A stretch of 64,000 nt of DNA from Alphaproteobacteria bacterium US3C007 (lineage in GTDB: Bacteria; Pseudomonadota; Alphaproteobacteria; Rhodobacterales; Rhodobacteraceae): contig CP139918.1 in the NCBI GenBank assembly GCA_034423775.1, positions 2,170,001 to 2,234,000 of the forward strand, in the 5' to 3' direction. Positions 27,377 to 37,222 of the stretch are shown one piece after another (within the stretch, counting starts at the first letter, position 1; every line of letters begins with the position of its first letter). Under the pieces are notes generated by a model. It searched no databases. It had not been told where the DNA came from and saw only the letters and a list, made by a program, of their open reading frames with translations. The position numbers were made by a program, and so were the translations under genes.

Positions 27377-29011
27377 ATGCTTGGCCAAATGATGCATCGA
27401 CCGTTGTCGATTATCGAAATTTTAAAATTTGCGGCAGAGGCGCATCCACGCGCCGAGATGGTTTCGGTGCGCACCGAAGGTGATATACATCGCCAAACTT
27501 ACGCTGACAGTTTACGCCGCGTTGGACAATTGGCGCATGCTTTAAAAAAGCTTGGCGTCGCACCGGGCGCAAGAATTGCCACTTTGGCTTGGAATGGCTA
27601 TCGGCATTTTGAATTATATTACGCGATATCTGGGATTGGTGCGGTCTGCCACACCATCAATCCGCGCCTCAGTGCTGAGCAAATGCTATATATCATTGGC
27701 CATGCCGGCGATGAGATTTTGTTTATCGACACCAGTTTCGTGCCTCTGGTGCAGGCGCTGGCGGATAAATTGCCCAAATCACTCAAGTTTGTGGTTATGA
27801 CCGGGCCCGAGCATATGCCCCAGTCAAGCTTGGATTTTTTATGTTATGAAGACTTGTTAGAAGGGCACCCCGCGGTTTTTGATTGGCCAGAGCTGCCCGA
27901 AGACACAGCTTCGGGCCTGTGTTACACGTCGGGCACTACGGGGAACCCGAAAGGCGCGTTGTTTTCGCATCGCTCAACGCTGCTGCACGCGTATTCCACC
28001 GCCATTTCGATTCCAAACAGCCTGAAAGAGGGCGCGCGTATTTTGCCGGTTGTGCCGTTGTTCCACGTGAATGCATGGGGCCTGCCTTACACGGCGCCGA
28101 TGACGGGAAGCTCATTAATATTTCCCGGGCCCGCTCTGGACGGGGCCTCTTTATTCGATTTGATGGAGCATGAGGCAGTGTCTTCCGCTTGGGGGGTTCC
28201 AACCGTGTGGTTGGGTCTGCAAGGTGAGATTGCAGCGCGCGGGCGCCATCCAAAAGGCTTTGACAATTTGATCGTAGGGGGGTCTGCTGCGCCGCGCTCG
28301 ATGATCGAAGCCTTCGAAACCTCGGGCGTGACAGTGGTGCATGCCTGGGGGATGACAGAAATGAGTCCGGTGGGCACGCATGGGCTTTTATCGCAACATC
28401 ACCATCGCGAATTAACGCAGGATCAGCGGTTTGACTTGCAGGCCCGACAGGGGCGGCGCGCTTTCGGTGTTGATTTAAAAATCGTCGATGAGGCGGGGCA
28501 GGCTTTACCGCATGACGGTATTGCTGCTGGCGATCTTTATGTGCGCGGAAATGGTATCATTTCTGGTTATTTTGAAGATCCTGCGGCCACCGCTTCGGCC
28601 TTTGACAGCGCCGGCTGGTTCGGCACTGGCGATGTTGCCTCGATTGATCCAGAAGGGTTTTTAATCATACAGGATCGGGCGAAAGACTTGATCAAATCAG
28701 GGGGCGAATGGATCAGTTCGATTGATCTTGAAAATATTGTGATGGGCCATCCTGAGGTGGCAAATTGTGCCGTGATTGCTGTGCCCCATCCCAAATGGGA
28801 TGAGCGGCCGCTTTTGGTTGTCGTGCCTCGCGGGTCCTATAAGGTGACAAAGGCCGAGATAGATAGTCTTCTCTTGGCCCATGTGGCGCGCTGGCAATTG
28901 CCCGATGCAATCGAGTTTGTTGAAAAACTGCCCCTGACGGCCACCGGTAAAGTGTCAAAGCTCACGTTGCGTCAGCAATTTGAAGCCTTTGAATTGCCCA
29001 ATGAAACATAG
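27377..29011 (+). CDS. Acyl-CoA ligase (DmdB/AlkK-like)
   Basis: 544 residues of the acyl-adenylate-forming superfamily. Motifs: the P-loop YTSGTTGNPKGALFSH (about 188-203), WGMTEMSP in the core, GWFGTGDVASIDPEG, DRAKDLIKSGGEWIS hinge and the C-terminal catalytic lysine in LTATGKVSKL. The opening MLGQMMHRPLSI and GVCHTINPRL-type stretch resemble medium-chain acyl-CoA ligases and the 3-methylmercaptopropionyl-CoA ligase DmdB of roseobacters. An acyl-CoA dehydrogenase follows 9 bp on, which fits either DMSP demethylation (DmdB-DmdC) or general fatty-acid activation. No dmdA or dmdD is in the window, so the substrate stays open. Confidence 0.82.
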   Translation: MLGQMMHRPLSIIEILKFAAEAHPRAEMVSVRTEGDIHRQTYADSLRRVGQLAHALKKLGVAPGARIATLAWNGYRHFELYYAISGIGAVCHTINPRLSAEQMLYIIGHAGDEILFIDTSFVPLVQALADKLPKSLKFVVMTGPEHMPQSSLDFLCYEDLLEGHPAVFDWPELPEDTASGLCYTSGTTGNPKGALFSHRSTLLHAYSTAISIPNSLKEGARILPVVPLFHVNAWGLPYTAPMTGSSLIFPGPALDGASLFDLMEHEAVSSAWGVPTVWLGLQGEIAARGRHPKGFDNLIVGGSAAPRSMIEAFETSGVTVVHAWGMTEMSPVGTHGLLSQHHHRELTQDQRFDLQARQGRRAFGVDLKIVDEAGQALPHDGIAAGDLYVRGNGIISGYFEDPAATASAFDSAGWFGTGDVASIDPEGFLIIQDRAKDLIKSGGEWISSIDLENIVMGHPEVANCAVIAVPHPKWDERPLLVVVPRGSYKVTKAEIDSLLLAHVARWQLPDAIEFVEKLPLTATGKVSKLTLRQQFEAFELPNET

Positions 29012-29020
29012 AGGATTACC

Positions 29021-30256
29021 ATGGATTTAGGTGTAACTGAACGGGTTGCTACGCTGCTGAATGCGGTGCGCGAGATGATCGAAAACAATATTGCGCCGCT
29101 TGATCGCGAATATCATGCCGAAGTGGGCAAACACCCGTCCGGCAACAGGTTTGCAATGACGGACCGGCAATTGGAAATCATCGATGGGTTAAAAGCCTTG
29201 GCGCGCAAGCGCAATTTATGGAATTTCTGGTTGACTGGCAGCGATCGCGGCTACGGCTTGAGCACGGTTGAATATGCCTATTTGGCTGAAGAAATGGGCA
29301 AAGTGCCTTTGGCTGCCGAAGTGTTCAATTGCTCTGCCCCCGATACCGGCAATATGGAAGTTTTAGAGCGCTACGGTACGCAGCTGCATAAAGATCGTTG
29401 GCTGGGTGATCTGTTGGCGGGGCGGATCAGGTCTGCCTATGTGATGACCGAACCTGGGCTTGCCTCTTCTGACGCGGCGCAATTGGCCTTTGAGGCGCGC
29501 CGTGACGGGGATGATTTTATATTAAATGGTGAAAAATGGTGGATTTCTGGCGCAGGGGATCCGCGTTGTGCTTTGTATATTTTAATGGCCAGTACCGCGC
29601 CGGAAGCGGCCAAACACAGCCGCCATACGATGTTTGCGCTTGATCCGAAAACGCCTGGAATCGAGGTGCTAAGGCCAATGCAGGTTTTTGGCAATGATGA
29701 TGCCCCCCATGGTCATATGCATTTGCGCTTCACCGATGTAAGAATTTCACAAGATGCGATTATTCTTGGCGAAGGGCGCGGGTTTGAAGTGGCGCAAGGT
29801 CGGTTGGGGCCAGGGCGGATTCACCATTGTATGCGCGCGATCGGGCAGGCTGAAAAAGCCTTGGAAATGATGTGCCGGCGGGGTTTGTCACGCGAGGCTT
29901 TTGGAAAGCAGCTTACGGAATTGGGGGCCAATTATGATATCATCGCGAATGCGCGTATGGAGATCGAAATGGCGCGTCTGCTCTGTTTAAAGGCGGCCTA
30001 TATGATGGATACGGCCGGGGTACGGGCAGCTCAGCCATGGATTTCAAAAATCAAAGTGATCGCGCCGTTGATGGCGGGCAAAGTGGTGGATGAGGCCATG
30101 CAAATGCATGGCGCAGGGGGCATCAGCCAAGATTTTGATCTTGCCCATATGTGGACGCATATTCGCACGCTGCGCTTTGCCGATGGCCCCGATGCGGTGC
30201 ATCGCCGCCAAGTGGCCCGCGCAGAATTGAAAAAATATAGTAATACGCAAAAATAA
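29021..30256 (+). CDS. Acyl-CoA dehydrogenase (ACAD10/11-like)
   Basis: 411 residues; FAD-dependent alpha,beta-dehydrogenation of an acyl-CoA. The middle domain has VMTEPGLASSDAAQLAF and NGEKWWISGAGDP, the FAD/substrate contact regions. The C-terminal helical domain has SREAFGKQLTELGANYD, MQMHGAGGISQDFDLAHMW and the ending FADGPDAVHRRQVAR. This ending and the Glu/Asp pattern point to the large soluble ACAD10/11 subgroup, whose members act on unusual acyl chains. It follows the acyl-CoA ligase with a 9-bp gap in the same operon. It converges on dtd. Confidence 0.87.
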   Translation: MDLGVTERVATLLNAVREMIENNIAPLDREYHAEVGKHPSGNRFAMTDRQLEIIDGLKALARKRNLWNFWLTGSDRGYGLSTVEYAYLAEEMGKVPLAAEVFNCSAPDTGNMEVLERYGTQLHKDRWLGDLLAGRIRSAYVMTEPGLASSDAAQLAFEARRDGDDFILNGEKWWISGAGDPRCALYILMASTAPEAAKHSRHTMFALDPKTPGIEVLRPMQVFGNDDAPHGHMHLRFTDVRISQDAIILGEGRGFEVAQGRLGPGRIHHCMRAIGQAEKALEMMCRRGLSREAFGKQLTELGANYDIIANARMEIEMARLLCLKAAYMMDTAGVRAAQPWISKIKVIAPLMAGKVVDEAMQMHGAGGISQDFDLAHMWTHIRTLRFADGPDAVHRRQVARAELKKYSNTQK

Positions 30257-30306
30257 ATTCCGCCGCTTCGGCGCACTGGCGCAACTGGGCCGGCCCTAAA
30301 GTGGCT

Positions 30307-30753
30307 TTAATCGGCTTCTGTGTCGATCCAAATTGTCACTGGTCCATCATTGATCAAATTGACCTGCATATCGGCTCCGAAACGGCCGGTTTCAACGCGC
30401 GGGCCCAGATCAGCAAGGGCTTTTGCGAATGTTTCGTAAAGTTGCCTTCCCAGTTCGGGCGGCGCTGCGCGCGAAAACCCAGGTCTGTTGCCGCGCTTTG
30501 TATCGGCTGCCAGAGTGAATTGACTGATGACCAAAGCGCTGCCGCCAATGTCTAGCAAGGATTTGTTCATCCGCCCCTCGATATCTGCAAATATGCGCAA
30601 TTTGGCGATTTTTGACGCCAGTTTCTCGGCATGCTCGGGCGTATCTTCCAGCATCGCACAAATCAGGATGAGCATACCTGCATCGCATGTGCCGATCTGA
30701 TCGCCTTTCACGGCAACGGAAGCTGTCTGAACCCTTTGGATCACGGCGCGCAT
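30307..30753 (-). CDS. dtd: D-aminoacyl-tRNA deacylase
   Basis: 148 residues from ATG 30753, which has AAAGGAG 6-7 nt upstream; the frame extends 15 codons further without a start signal. It begins [15 protein letters not shown] as expected. It has the two active-site motifs [15 protein letters not shown] and the cross-subunit [11 protein letters not shown] with its Gly-cis-Pro. It hydrolyses D-amino acids from mischarged tRNAs. It lies 62 bp downstream of the DUF2927 gene and converges on the acyl-CoA dehydrogenase. Confidence 0.95.
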   Translation of the reverse strand: MRAVIQRVQTASVAVKGDQIGTCDAGMLILICAMLEDTPEHAEKLASKIAKLRIFADIEGRMNKSLLDIGGSALVISQFTLAADTKRGNRPGFSRAAPPELGRQLYETFAKALADLGPRVETGRFGADMQVNLINDGPVTIWIDTEAD

Positions 30754-30815
30754 CTGTTTCTCCTTTAATAGTATGAGAAGGGGGTTGAAAAAGATCAAAG
30801 CGTCTGGCGGGAAGG

Positions 30816-31787
30816 TTAACGGCTTGGCGCGTTATGCTCAATTATCAATTGCTTCAAGAGCGGTTGCGCCTCTTGCAATTCAATGCCGGCGGGTAGGCGG
30901 GGATCGTAGAGAACCCGCAAAAGAAGGGCATCTTGATTTGTTAAAAATGCGAATTCATCATCATCATTGAAAATGGAGGGGTGCGCTGCCGGGTTGTCAT
31001 TGTGAAGCCCTAACCCTTGGGCAATTTCCTCATGAAAACAGGCTTTCTTTAACATCGGCGGATGCTCGGCGCGGATCACCGCAAGCGCTTGTTCATGTAT
31101 ATGGGAGCTGTGCCGCGCAGAAAACGTTAACACCATGCAGTGGATATCAGCGGGCATCCGTTGGATCACTTGTTGAATATTTGGCGGCACAAGCACATCC
31201 TTCTTGCGTAGGTTTTGCACCATGTTCATGCGATGCACTTCATCCACGACAACCACGTGAAAATTCCCAAGCTCGGTTGTAAGCTCAATAGGATGGCGGG
31301 TGATGTCAGACAGTTGCGTGGCATAATCTGACAGGAATTGCGTATCCTTCACGCGGGTTTCAGGGCTGAGCGAGGGGCCAAAATGCAAATTGATCTTCAC
31401 CGGTCTTTGCCATTTTGAAAGCGCCGTGGGCGTCGCTTGGGCAGGTTGAAAACCGCTGCTTGGTTCATATTCATCGTAAAATGCCAAACTGTTAAACAAC
31501 TCAGTAAGGGCCTTTGGTGTCGCGCGCGGGCTATTGGAGCCAGCATCGGTTCGAAGCAGCCCCTGGGCTATTAAGCCCGTGGCAAGGTGGTCATAGCGTT
31601 GCCTGAGCTGCCGTGATGTTTCAGCAGCAAAAGCCGGTTTGTTTGCGTCCTCTGCGCCCCGTTTGATATTGGCAAGCTCTGCGCAACCGCTCAGGCTGAG
31701 GATGAGGGCCGCACCTGTGCCTTTGAGGCTGCGTTTCCAGCGCTGTTTTATCGCAATATACATTGTCGGGCTTGTCACATCTGGCAC
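30816..31787 (-). CDS. DUF2927 lipoprotein
   Basis: 323 residues with a likely GTG start at 31787 (GGAG about 9 nt upstream). After a short positively charged N terminus, [14 protein letters not shown] is a lipobox, so the protein should be lipidated and exported. The rest matches DUF2927: [46 protein letters not shown], and [16 protein letters not shown]. This last stretch has an HE...H arrangement reminiscent of a metallopeptidase, with [15 protein letters not shown] downstream. Function is unknown. A later in-frame ATG at 31763 is an alternative start. Confidence 0.75.
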   Translation of the reverse strand: MPDVTSPTMYIAIKQRWKRSLKGTGAALILSLSGCAELANIKRGAEDANKPAFAAETSRQLRQRYDHLATGLIAQGLLRTDAGSNSPRATPKALTELFNSLAFYDEYEPSSGFQPAQATPTALSKWQRPVKINLHFGPSLSPETRVKDTQFLSDYATQLSDITRHPIELTTELGNFHVVVVDEVHRMNMVQNLRKKDVLVPPNIQQVIQRMPADIHCMVLTFSARHSSHIHEQALAVIRAEHPPMLKKACFHEEIAQGLGLHNDNPAAHPSIFNDDDEFAFLTNQDALLLRVLYDPRLPAGIELQEAQPLLKQLIIEHNAPSR

Positions 31788-31857
31788 GTCTTATTTCTCC
31801 AGCGCAGGCATTTTTCTTTTGTGCCTATTGCCTTTACGTTTAACGCGCAGGGGCGCC

Positions 31858-32700
31858 TTATAAGTGATGTTTAGGCTTGGCTGTTCCGGCGCCGTTATGG
31901 CCGCGCTCAATCGTTAGTTTTCGGCTATACCTTGATTGGATGATCTCCACCACAATCAGGACCAAGACGCTAAAATAAAATGTTGTTTTCGACATGGGAA
32001 TGATCTCATAGCCAAAGACGCGCAGCGCCAAGCTGGGATCATGCATTGCATGTGCTGCTGCTTGACCGCTTTCTCCAAGCAGTACAATCCCGACAATCAG
32101 CAGAATAAACAGGCCTAAAACCTCGTACATGCGGTTTTTCTCCAAAAAGGCGGTTACACCATCTGCTAAGACCAACATCGCCAGCCCAGATAGCAAGATT
32201 GCGGTTGCCAGAACCGCAAATACTTTGGTGATCGCCAAGGCGGATAGAACTGAATCGAATGAGAAAATAAGGTTCATCAAAACGATCAGCAGAACTACCT
32301 GCACCGCAGATTTCCCCGGTTTGTTATCAAGATCCGCATCCAGATGTTGGATCGTAAGAAGATGGCCAATTTCTTTAACCGCTGTGTACATCAAAAATAC
32401 ACCGCCTAGCACGAACACGCATGTGGCAAAATTCACACCGCCCTCTAACACTCCAGACCAGCTGAAAATATAGAAGGGTGCGCCAAGCGCTTCGATCAGA
32501 TGGATCATTGCAAAAAGCAAAACAACCCTGAGCACCACGGCGATAATGATGCCCCAAAACCGCACGGCTTTTTGATGGGCCACGGGCGCCCTTTGGCTTT
32601 CAATCGAAATATAAAGCAAATTATCAAAGCCAAGAACGGCCTGTAAAACCAATAATACGATCAGGTTACCAAAATTTTCGATTGTAAAAAGATCAAACAT
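31858..32700 (-). CDS. TerC-family integral membrane protein
   Basis: 280 residues starting at ATG 32700 (a TTG three codons upstream is less likely). About seven transmembrane segments. The family signature is seen as LQAVLGFDNLLYISI near the N terminus and LMNLIFSFDSVLSALAI in the middle; the Asp residues in GFDN and SFDS are the conserved metal-linked positions. TerC relatives (including Alx and MeeF/MeeY) have been tied to manganese export and to metalation of secreted proteins; tellurite resistance is a historic label. No tel operon is nearby, so a manganese-related role is more likely. Confidence 0.88.
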   Translation of the reverse strand: MFDLFTIENFGNLIVLLVLQAVLGFDNLLYISIESQRAPVAHQKAVRFWGIIIAVVLRVVLLFAMIHLIEALGAPFYIFSWSGVLEGGVNFATCVFVLGGVFLMYTAVKEIGHLLTIQHLDADLDNKPGKSAVQVVLLIVLMNLIFSFDSVLSALAITKVFAVLATAILLSGLAMLVLADGVTAFLEKNRMYEVLGLFILLIVGIVLLGESGQAAAHAMHDPSLALRVFGYEIIPMSKTTFYFSVLVLIVVEIIQSRYSRKLTIERGHNGAGTAKPKHHL

Positions 32701-32775
32701 AATCCCCAAGCCTAAGCTGGGTTTAATAAATTTGACAAGATTTATTTTGATTGGCGCAAAAACGGACTGCTGCGC

Positions 32776-33558
32776 TTATCTATGCCGGCGCTGGGGCTTT
32801 TTTGCCTTTGGCTTTTCGTCAGAAACTGGCGCCAACCCCAATTGATCGCGCATGATTTTGCGGCGCACTTCTTCAACCTCGCCCAATTTCAGAGTGCCCA
32901 GCTGAAACGGGCCGAACGAGACGCGGATCAATCGGTTGACCTGCAGGCCTATAGCTTCGATCGCGCGCCGAATTTCGCGGTTTTTGCCTTCTCGTAGACC
33001 AATGGTTAACCACGCATTCGCGCCCTGCTGGCGGTCTAATGTGACGCTCATGGGCTGAAACCGTTCACCGCCGATGCGCAGGCCTGCACGCAATGGCGTA
33101 AAACTATCTTCGCTTGGCCGCCCGTTGATGCGAACGCGATAGCGGCGCAGCCATCCCGTTGCAGGCAGTTCCAGCTGGCGTTTGATTGCCCCATCATTGG
33201 TTAACAACAACAGGCCCTCAGAGTTCAGATCAAGCCGGCCCACGCTCATCACGCGGGGCAGATCTTCGGGCATTTCATCATAAATTGTTGTACGGCCTTT
33301 TTCATCGCGATCACTTGTCACCAAGCCGCTGGGTTTATGATAGAGCCAAAGCCGCGCATGATCGGGCTCTTTCAGCAGGGTGCCATCAACTTTTATCTGG
33401 TCTTTTTGCGTAACGTTCAGGGCTGGCGATGTAATAACGGTGCCGTTCACATGCACGCGGCCGGCCAGAATCATCTTTTCCGCATCGCGGCGGCTGGCAA
33501 GCCCGGCGCGGGCGATGGTTTTAGCGATGCGTTCGCCTGAAGGGGTGTTGCTGTCCAT
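32776..33558 (-). CDS. rluB: 23S rRNA pseudouridine synthase, RsuA/RluB type
   Basis: 260 residues from ATG 33558 (MDSNTPSGERIAKTIARAG). An N-terminal S4 RNA-binding domain (about 9-55, ASRRDAEKMILAGRVHVNG) is followed by the synthase domain with catalytic Asp in GRLDLNSEGLLLLTNDG. KNREIRRAIEAIGLQVNRLIR is the typical late motif, and the C terminus is Lys/Arg-rich. RluB modifies U2605 of 23S rRNA; RluE/RluF-like activity is possible. It is divergent from tadA with 63 bp between. Confidence 0.9.
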   Translation of the reverse strand: MDSNTPSGERIAKTIARAGLASRRDAEKMILAGRVHVNGTVITSPALNVTQKDQIKVDGTLLKEPDHARLWLYHKPSGLVTSDRDEKGRTTIYDEMPEDLPRVMSVGRLDLNSEGLLLLTNDGAIKRQLELPATGWLRRYRVRINGRPSEDSFTPLRAGLRIGGERFQPMSVTLDRQQGANAWLTIGLREGKNREIRRAIEAIGLQVNRLIRVSFGPFQLGTLKLGEVEEVRRKIMRDQLGLAPVSDEKPKAKKPQRRHR

Positions 33559-33621
33559 TCTTCGGGCTTTACGGCAAAAACAAGGCTTGCGAAAGGGGCA
33601 TTCAGCCGTCATCAAAAGCTT

Positions 33622-34083
33622 ATGCGGTTTAAAAGTTTTATGGAGATTGCGTTAAAGGAAGCGCGTTTGGCGGCGGAACGCGGAGAGGTTCCGGTGGGCG
33701 CGGCCGTAATCTCGCCGCAGGGCGCGGTTTTGGCGCGCGCTGGAAACCAGATGCGTGCGCAAAATGACCCCTCTGCGCATGCGGAAGTTCTGGCCATTCG
33801 TTCCGCGTGTAAAGCATTGGGATCCGAGCGCTTATCGGGCTGTGACCTTTATGTGTCGTTAGAGCCCTGCCCGATGTGTGCAGGCTTGATTGCGGCGGCG
33901 CGGATAGAACGGCTTTATTATGGGGCCTGCGATCCCAAATCTGGTGGTGTTGCGCAAGGCCCGCAGGTGTTCAGTCATGCACAATGCCATCATAAACCTG
34001 AGGTTTATTCGGGCATTGCAGAAGGCGAGGCCGCGGCGCTGTTGCGCGATTTTTTTGCCAAGCGGCGCGGCGGCGCGCGTTAA
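33622..34083 (+). CDS. tadA: tRNA-specific adenosine deaminase
   Basis: 153 residues. It deaminates the wobble adenosine of tRNA-Arg(ACG) to inosine. The zinc site is complete: HAEVLAI (catalytic His-Ala-Glu, about 53-55) and PCPMCAG with two cysteines (about 84-87). GEVPVGAAV and the C-terminal helix are typical. I keep the ATG at 33622 because family members begin with a short helix before GEVPVG. Its TAA shares bases with the TAA of ileS on the other strand (TTAA at 34080-34083), an end-to-end convergent overlap. Confidence 0.95.
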   Translation: MRFKSFMEIALKEARLAAERGEVPVGAAVISPQGAVLARAGNQMRAQNDPSAHAEVLAIRSACKALGSERLSGCDLYVSLEPCPMCAGLIAAARIERLYYGACDPKSGGVAQGPQVFSHAQCHHKPEVYSGIAEGEAAALLRDFFAKRRGGAR

Positions 34084-36983
34084 GCCGTGCTCAGAGCAGT
34101 GCTGCAGCGCCGGCAGGTGCCAGGATGCTGGTCTTGCCCCACATCAGGAAGAATTTTCCAGCATCGCTGACATTTTTCCCCCTCTGCTTTGGAAAAGGCA
34201 ACGCCAATCCCAGGGTGATCTGCAAGGGTGAACTGGCCGTGCTCAATCTGACCGGTCGCCAGCTGCAGCGCCGATGTTATGCAAATGTCCTCAAAGGGCA
34301 CAGATTGCAACGCGGCCAGCATCGCAGGATCGCTGATGGTGACGCTTGGTGCAGCTTCCAAACTGGCCCCAATAACTTTTTCAGAGCGCTGCACTTCCAA
34401 AGCCGATGTGACCACGCGGCGCGCAGAGCGGATCATTGCCCATTTTTCCGCCAGTTCCGGGTTTTTCCAAGCCGCGGGGGTCTCGGGAATATCCAGCAGG
34501 TGAACCGAGCTGTCATCGCCGGGGAACCGCTCAAGCCATACCTCTTCCATCGTAAAGACCAGCACGGGGGCGAGCCAGGTGGTCAGCCGGTGAAACAGAA
34601 TATCAAGCACTGTGCGCGCCGCGCGCCGTTGAACCGTATCGCCATCGCAATACAGCGCGTCTTTGCGGATATCGAAATAGAACGACGACAGATCGACAGT
34701 TGCAAAGGCAAAAACGGCTTGAAATACGCCTTGGAAATCATAGGCATCATAGCCGCTGCGCACCTTTTCATCCAATTCCGCCAAGCGGTGCAGAACCCAT
34801 TGCTCGAGCTCAGGCATGTCCTGCGGCGCGATGCGGTCGCGTTCGCTAAAATCGGCCAGCGAGCCGAGTAAAAACCGCATCGTATTGCGCAATCTACGAT
34901 AGGCATCGGCGGTATTTTTTAAGATTTCAGGTCCAATTCTAAGATCCGCAGAATAATCTGACTGCGCCACCCAGAGCCGCAAAATATCGCCGCCATATTG
35001 TTTTACCACTTGCTCAGGCGCCACCGTATTGCCCAAAGATTTTGACATTTTCATGCCTTTTTCATCGAGCGTGAAGCCATGCGTTAGCACCCCGCGATAG
35101 GGCGCATGGCCGCGGGTGCCACAGGATTGCAGCATCGAAGAATGGAACCAACCGCGATGCTGATCGGTGCCTTCCAGATAGAGATCAGCCATGCCGTCTT
35201 TGGATCCATCATCACGATCACGCAAAACAAAGGCATGCGTTGAGCCGGAATCAAACCAGACATCAAGAATATCAAAAACTTGCTCATAAGCCTCTGGGTC
35301 GACGATACCATCAAGGAAGCGATTTTTGGCCCCCTCAGCATACCACGCATCCGCGCCTTCGCTTTCAAATGCGGCGGCGATACGGGCATTGACCTCGCCG
35401 TTGCGCAGCAAGAAATCTGGGTCTGTCGGTTTGCCGCCGGTTTTTGTGAAACATGTCAGTGGAACCCCCCAAGCGCGTTGGCGCGAAAGCACCCAATCGG
35501 GGCGGGCTTCGATCATTGAATAAAGCCGGTTTCGGCCAGTTTTTGGCGTCCATTCGACCATTTTATCAATAGAATTCAGGGCCCGTTCGCGAATGGTTTT
35601 GCCGAATTCATCTTGATTATCGCCGACCGGGCGATCGATTGCGGCGAACCATTGCGGGGTGTTGCGATAGATCAGAGGCGCTTTGGATCTCCAGCTATGC
35701 GGATAACTATGCTTGATCTTTCCGCGCGCCAAAAGCTTTCCGCTTTCTGCCAGCTTCTCAATCACCGCGGCATTCACATTGCCTTCTTTGCCATTGGGTT
35801 TGAGAATCCTTTTGCCGCCGAAAAATGGCAAATCGGCCCGCATCGCGCCATCTTCCATTACGTTATAGGTAAGCACTTGCTCCAGCATGCCCGCATCGCG
35901 ATACAGCTCAAACTCATCCATACCATGGCTGGGGGCACAATGGACAAATCCGGTGCCGTCCTCTTCGGTGACAAAGGGCGCGGCGCGAAAATCGCGCGGC
36001 TCATCCCATTCGCCATCGCTGCCCTCCATGCCGGCCAAGGGATGGGACAGGCTGGTATTTGATAAATCACCCGCATCACTGATGCGCGCAAAACTTTCGA
36101 CGCGGGCCTTTTCCAGAACCGAAGCGGCCTGTTTATCCGCCAGAAGAATGCGATCGCCCGTTTTGACCCAATTGTCTTCGGGGGCGGCCGTCACCTCATA
36201 GACCCCGTAAGAAATGTCTTGGTGATAGACCACACCGCGGTTTGAAGGGATGGTCCAAGGCGTGGTGGTCCAGATTACCACATCGGCGCCTTCTAGCGCT
36301 GGGTTATCGCTATTTAGAACCGGAAAACGCACCCAAATGGTGAAGCTTTCTTTGTCATGATATTCCACTTCAGCCTCTGCCAATGCGGTTTTTTCAATGG
36401 GAGACCACATCACCGGCTTTGAGCCTTGATACAGCGTGCCCGTCATAAGAAATGTCATGAATTCTTCTGCGATCACGCGTTCTGCATGATAATCCATGGT
36501 TAAATAAGGCATTTCCCAATTGCCGGTAATCCCAAGCCGTTTGAACTCCGCGCGCTGAACATCTACCCATTCAGCAGCGAATTTGCGGCATTCTTGGCGG
36601 AAATCGACCACGGGCACCGTGTCTTTATCGCGGCCATTTTTGCGATATTGTTCCTCGATTTTCCATTCAATTGGCAAGCCGTGACAATCCCAACCTGGGA
36701 TATAGCAGGCATCTTTTCCCATCATTTGTTGGCTGCGCACAACCATGTCTTTTAAAATCTTATTGAGCGCGTGCCCAATGTGCAAATGTCCATTTGCATA
36801 AGGTGGACCATCGTGGAGGGTAAAGGGCTTACGGCCCTGCTTTTCCCTGAGGCGGTTGTAGATGCCCATGTTTTCCCATTTTTCCAACCATTCCGGTTCG
36901 CGTTTCGGCAAGCCAGCGCGCATCGGAAAATTGGTTTTTGGAAGGTTCAAAGTATCTTTATAATCGGGCGTTTCAGCGCACAT
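34080..36983 (-). CDS. ileS: Isoleucyl-tRNA synthetase
   Basis: 967 residues, class I aminoacyl-tRNA synthetase that charges tRNA-Ile and edits valine. The HIGH motif is in [15 protein letters not shown] (about 66-80), KMSKS in [14 protein letters not shown] (about 625), and the editing domain has [16 protein letters not shown]. The C-terminal zinc ribbon CQRCWK...CRRC is intact. The start [21 protein letters not shown] fits relatives. It follows ptsP by 238 bp with an imperfect terminator between, so it probably has its own promoter. Confidence 0.97.
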   Translation of the reverse strand: MCAETPDYKDTLNLPKTNFPMRAGLPKREPEWLEKWENMGIYNRLREKQGRKPFTLHDGPPYANGHLHIGHALNKILKDMVVRSQQMMGKDACYIPGWDCHGLPIEWKIEEQYRKNGRDKDTVPVVDFRQECRKFAAEWVDVQRAEFKRLGITGNWEMPYLTMDYHAERVIAEEFMTFLMTGTLYQGSKPVMWSPIEKTALAEAEVEYHDKESFTIWVRFPVLNSDNPALEGADVVIWTTTPWTIPSNRGVVYHQDISYGVYEVTAAPEDNWVKTGDRILLADKQAASVLEKARVESFARISDAGDLSNTSLSHPLAGMEGSDGEWDEPRDFRAAPFVTEEDGTGFVHCAPSHGMDEFELYRDAGMLEQVLTYNVMEDGAMRADLPFFGGKRILKPNGKEGNVNAAVIEKLAESGKLLARGKIKHSYPHSWRSKAPLIYRNTPQWFAAIDRPVGDNQDEFGKTIRERALNSIDKMVEWTPKTGRNRLYSMIEARPDWVLSRQRAWGVPLTCFTKTGGKPTDPDFLLRNGEVNARIAAAFESEGADAWYAEGAKNRFLDGIVDPEAYEQVFDILDVWFDSGSTHAFVLRDRDDGSKDGMADLYLEGTDQHRGWFHSSMLQSCGTRGHAPYRGVLTHGFTLDEKGMKMSKSLGNTVAPEQVVKQYGGDILRLWVAQSDYSADLRIGPEILKNTADAYRRLRNTMRFLLGSLADFSERDRIAPQDMPELEQWVLHRLAELDEKVRSGYDAYDFQGVFQAVFAFATVDLSSFYFDIRKDALYCDGDTVQRRAARTVLDILFHRLTTWLAPVLVFTMEEVWLERFPGDDSSVHLLDIPETPAAWKNPELAEKWAMIRSARRVVTSALEVQRSEKVIGASLEAAPSVTISDPAMLAALQSVPFEDICITSALQLATGQIEHGQFTLADHPGIGVAFSKAEGEKCQRCWKILPDVGQDQHPGTCRRCSTALSTA

Positions 36984-37200
36984 GGCTTGGTATCCTTGGG
37001 GCGTAAGAAGATAGTATAATGTACGGCGGGCTGGCGCGTACGCGTTTTCCCGGCCACTCTTATGTCTTAGAGCGCCGGGTATATAATTCGATAAGATGAT
37101 GTATAAAAAAGAGCCATTAAAGCCGCTTATAGGCCCGTCTCGCCTGCGGGTCTAGACCCTTCCGACCCTGCTGCAGAACAGTTTTCTGCCTCAATTTTCT

Positions 37201-37222
37201 AAAAGGGCGCGTTTGCGCTTTT
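37201..37222 (-). terminator. Probable terminator behind ptsP
   Basis: On the minus strand AAAAGCGC-AAAC-GCGC-CC-TTTT forms a short hairpin with a two-base bulge, beginning at the ptsP stop codon. Imperfect, so only partial termination before ileS is likely. Confidence 0.45.
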
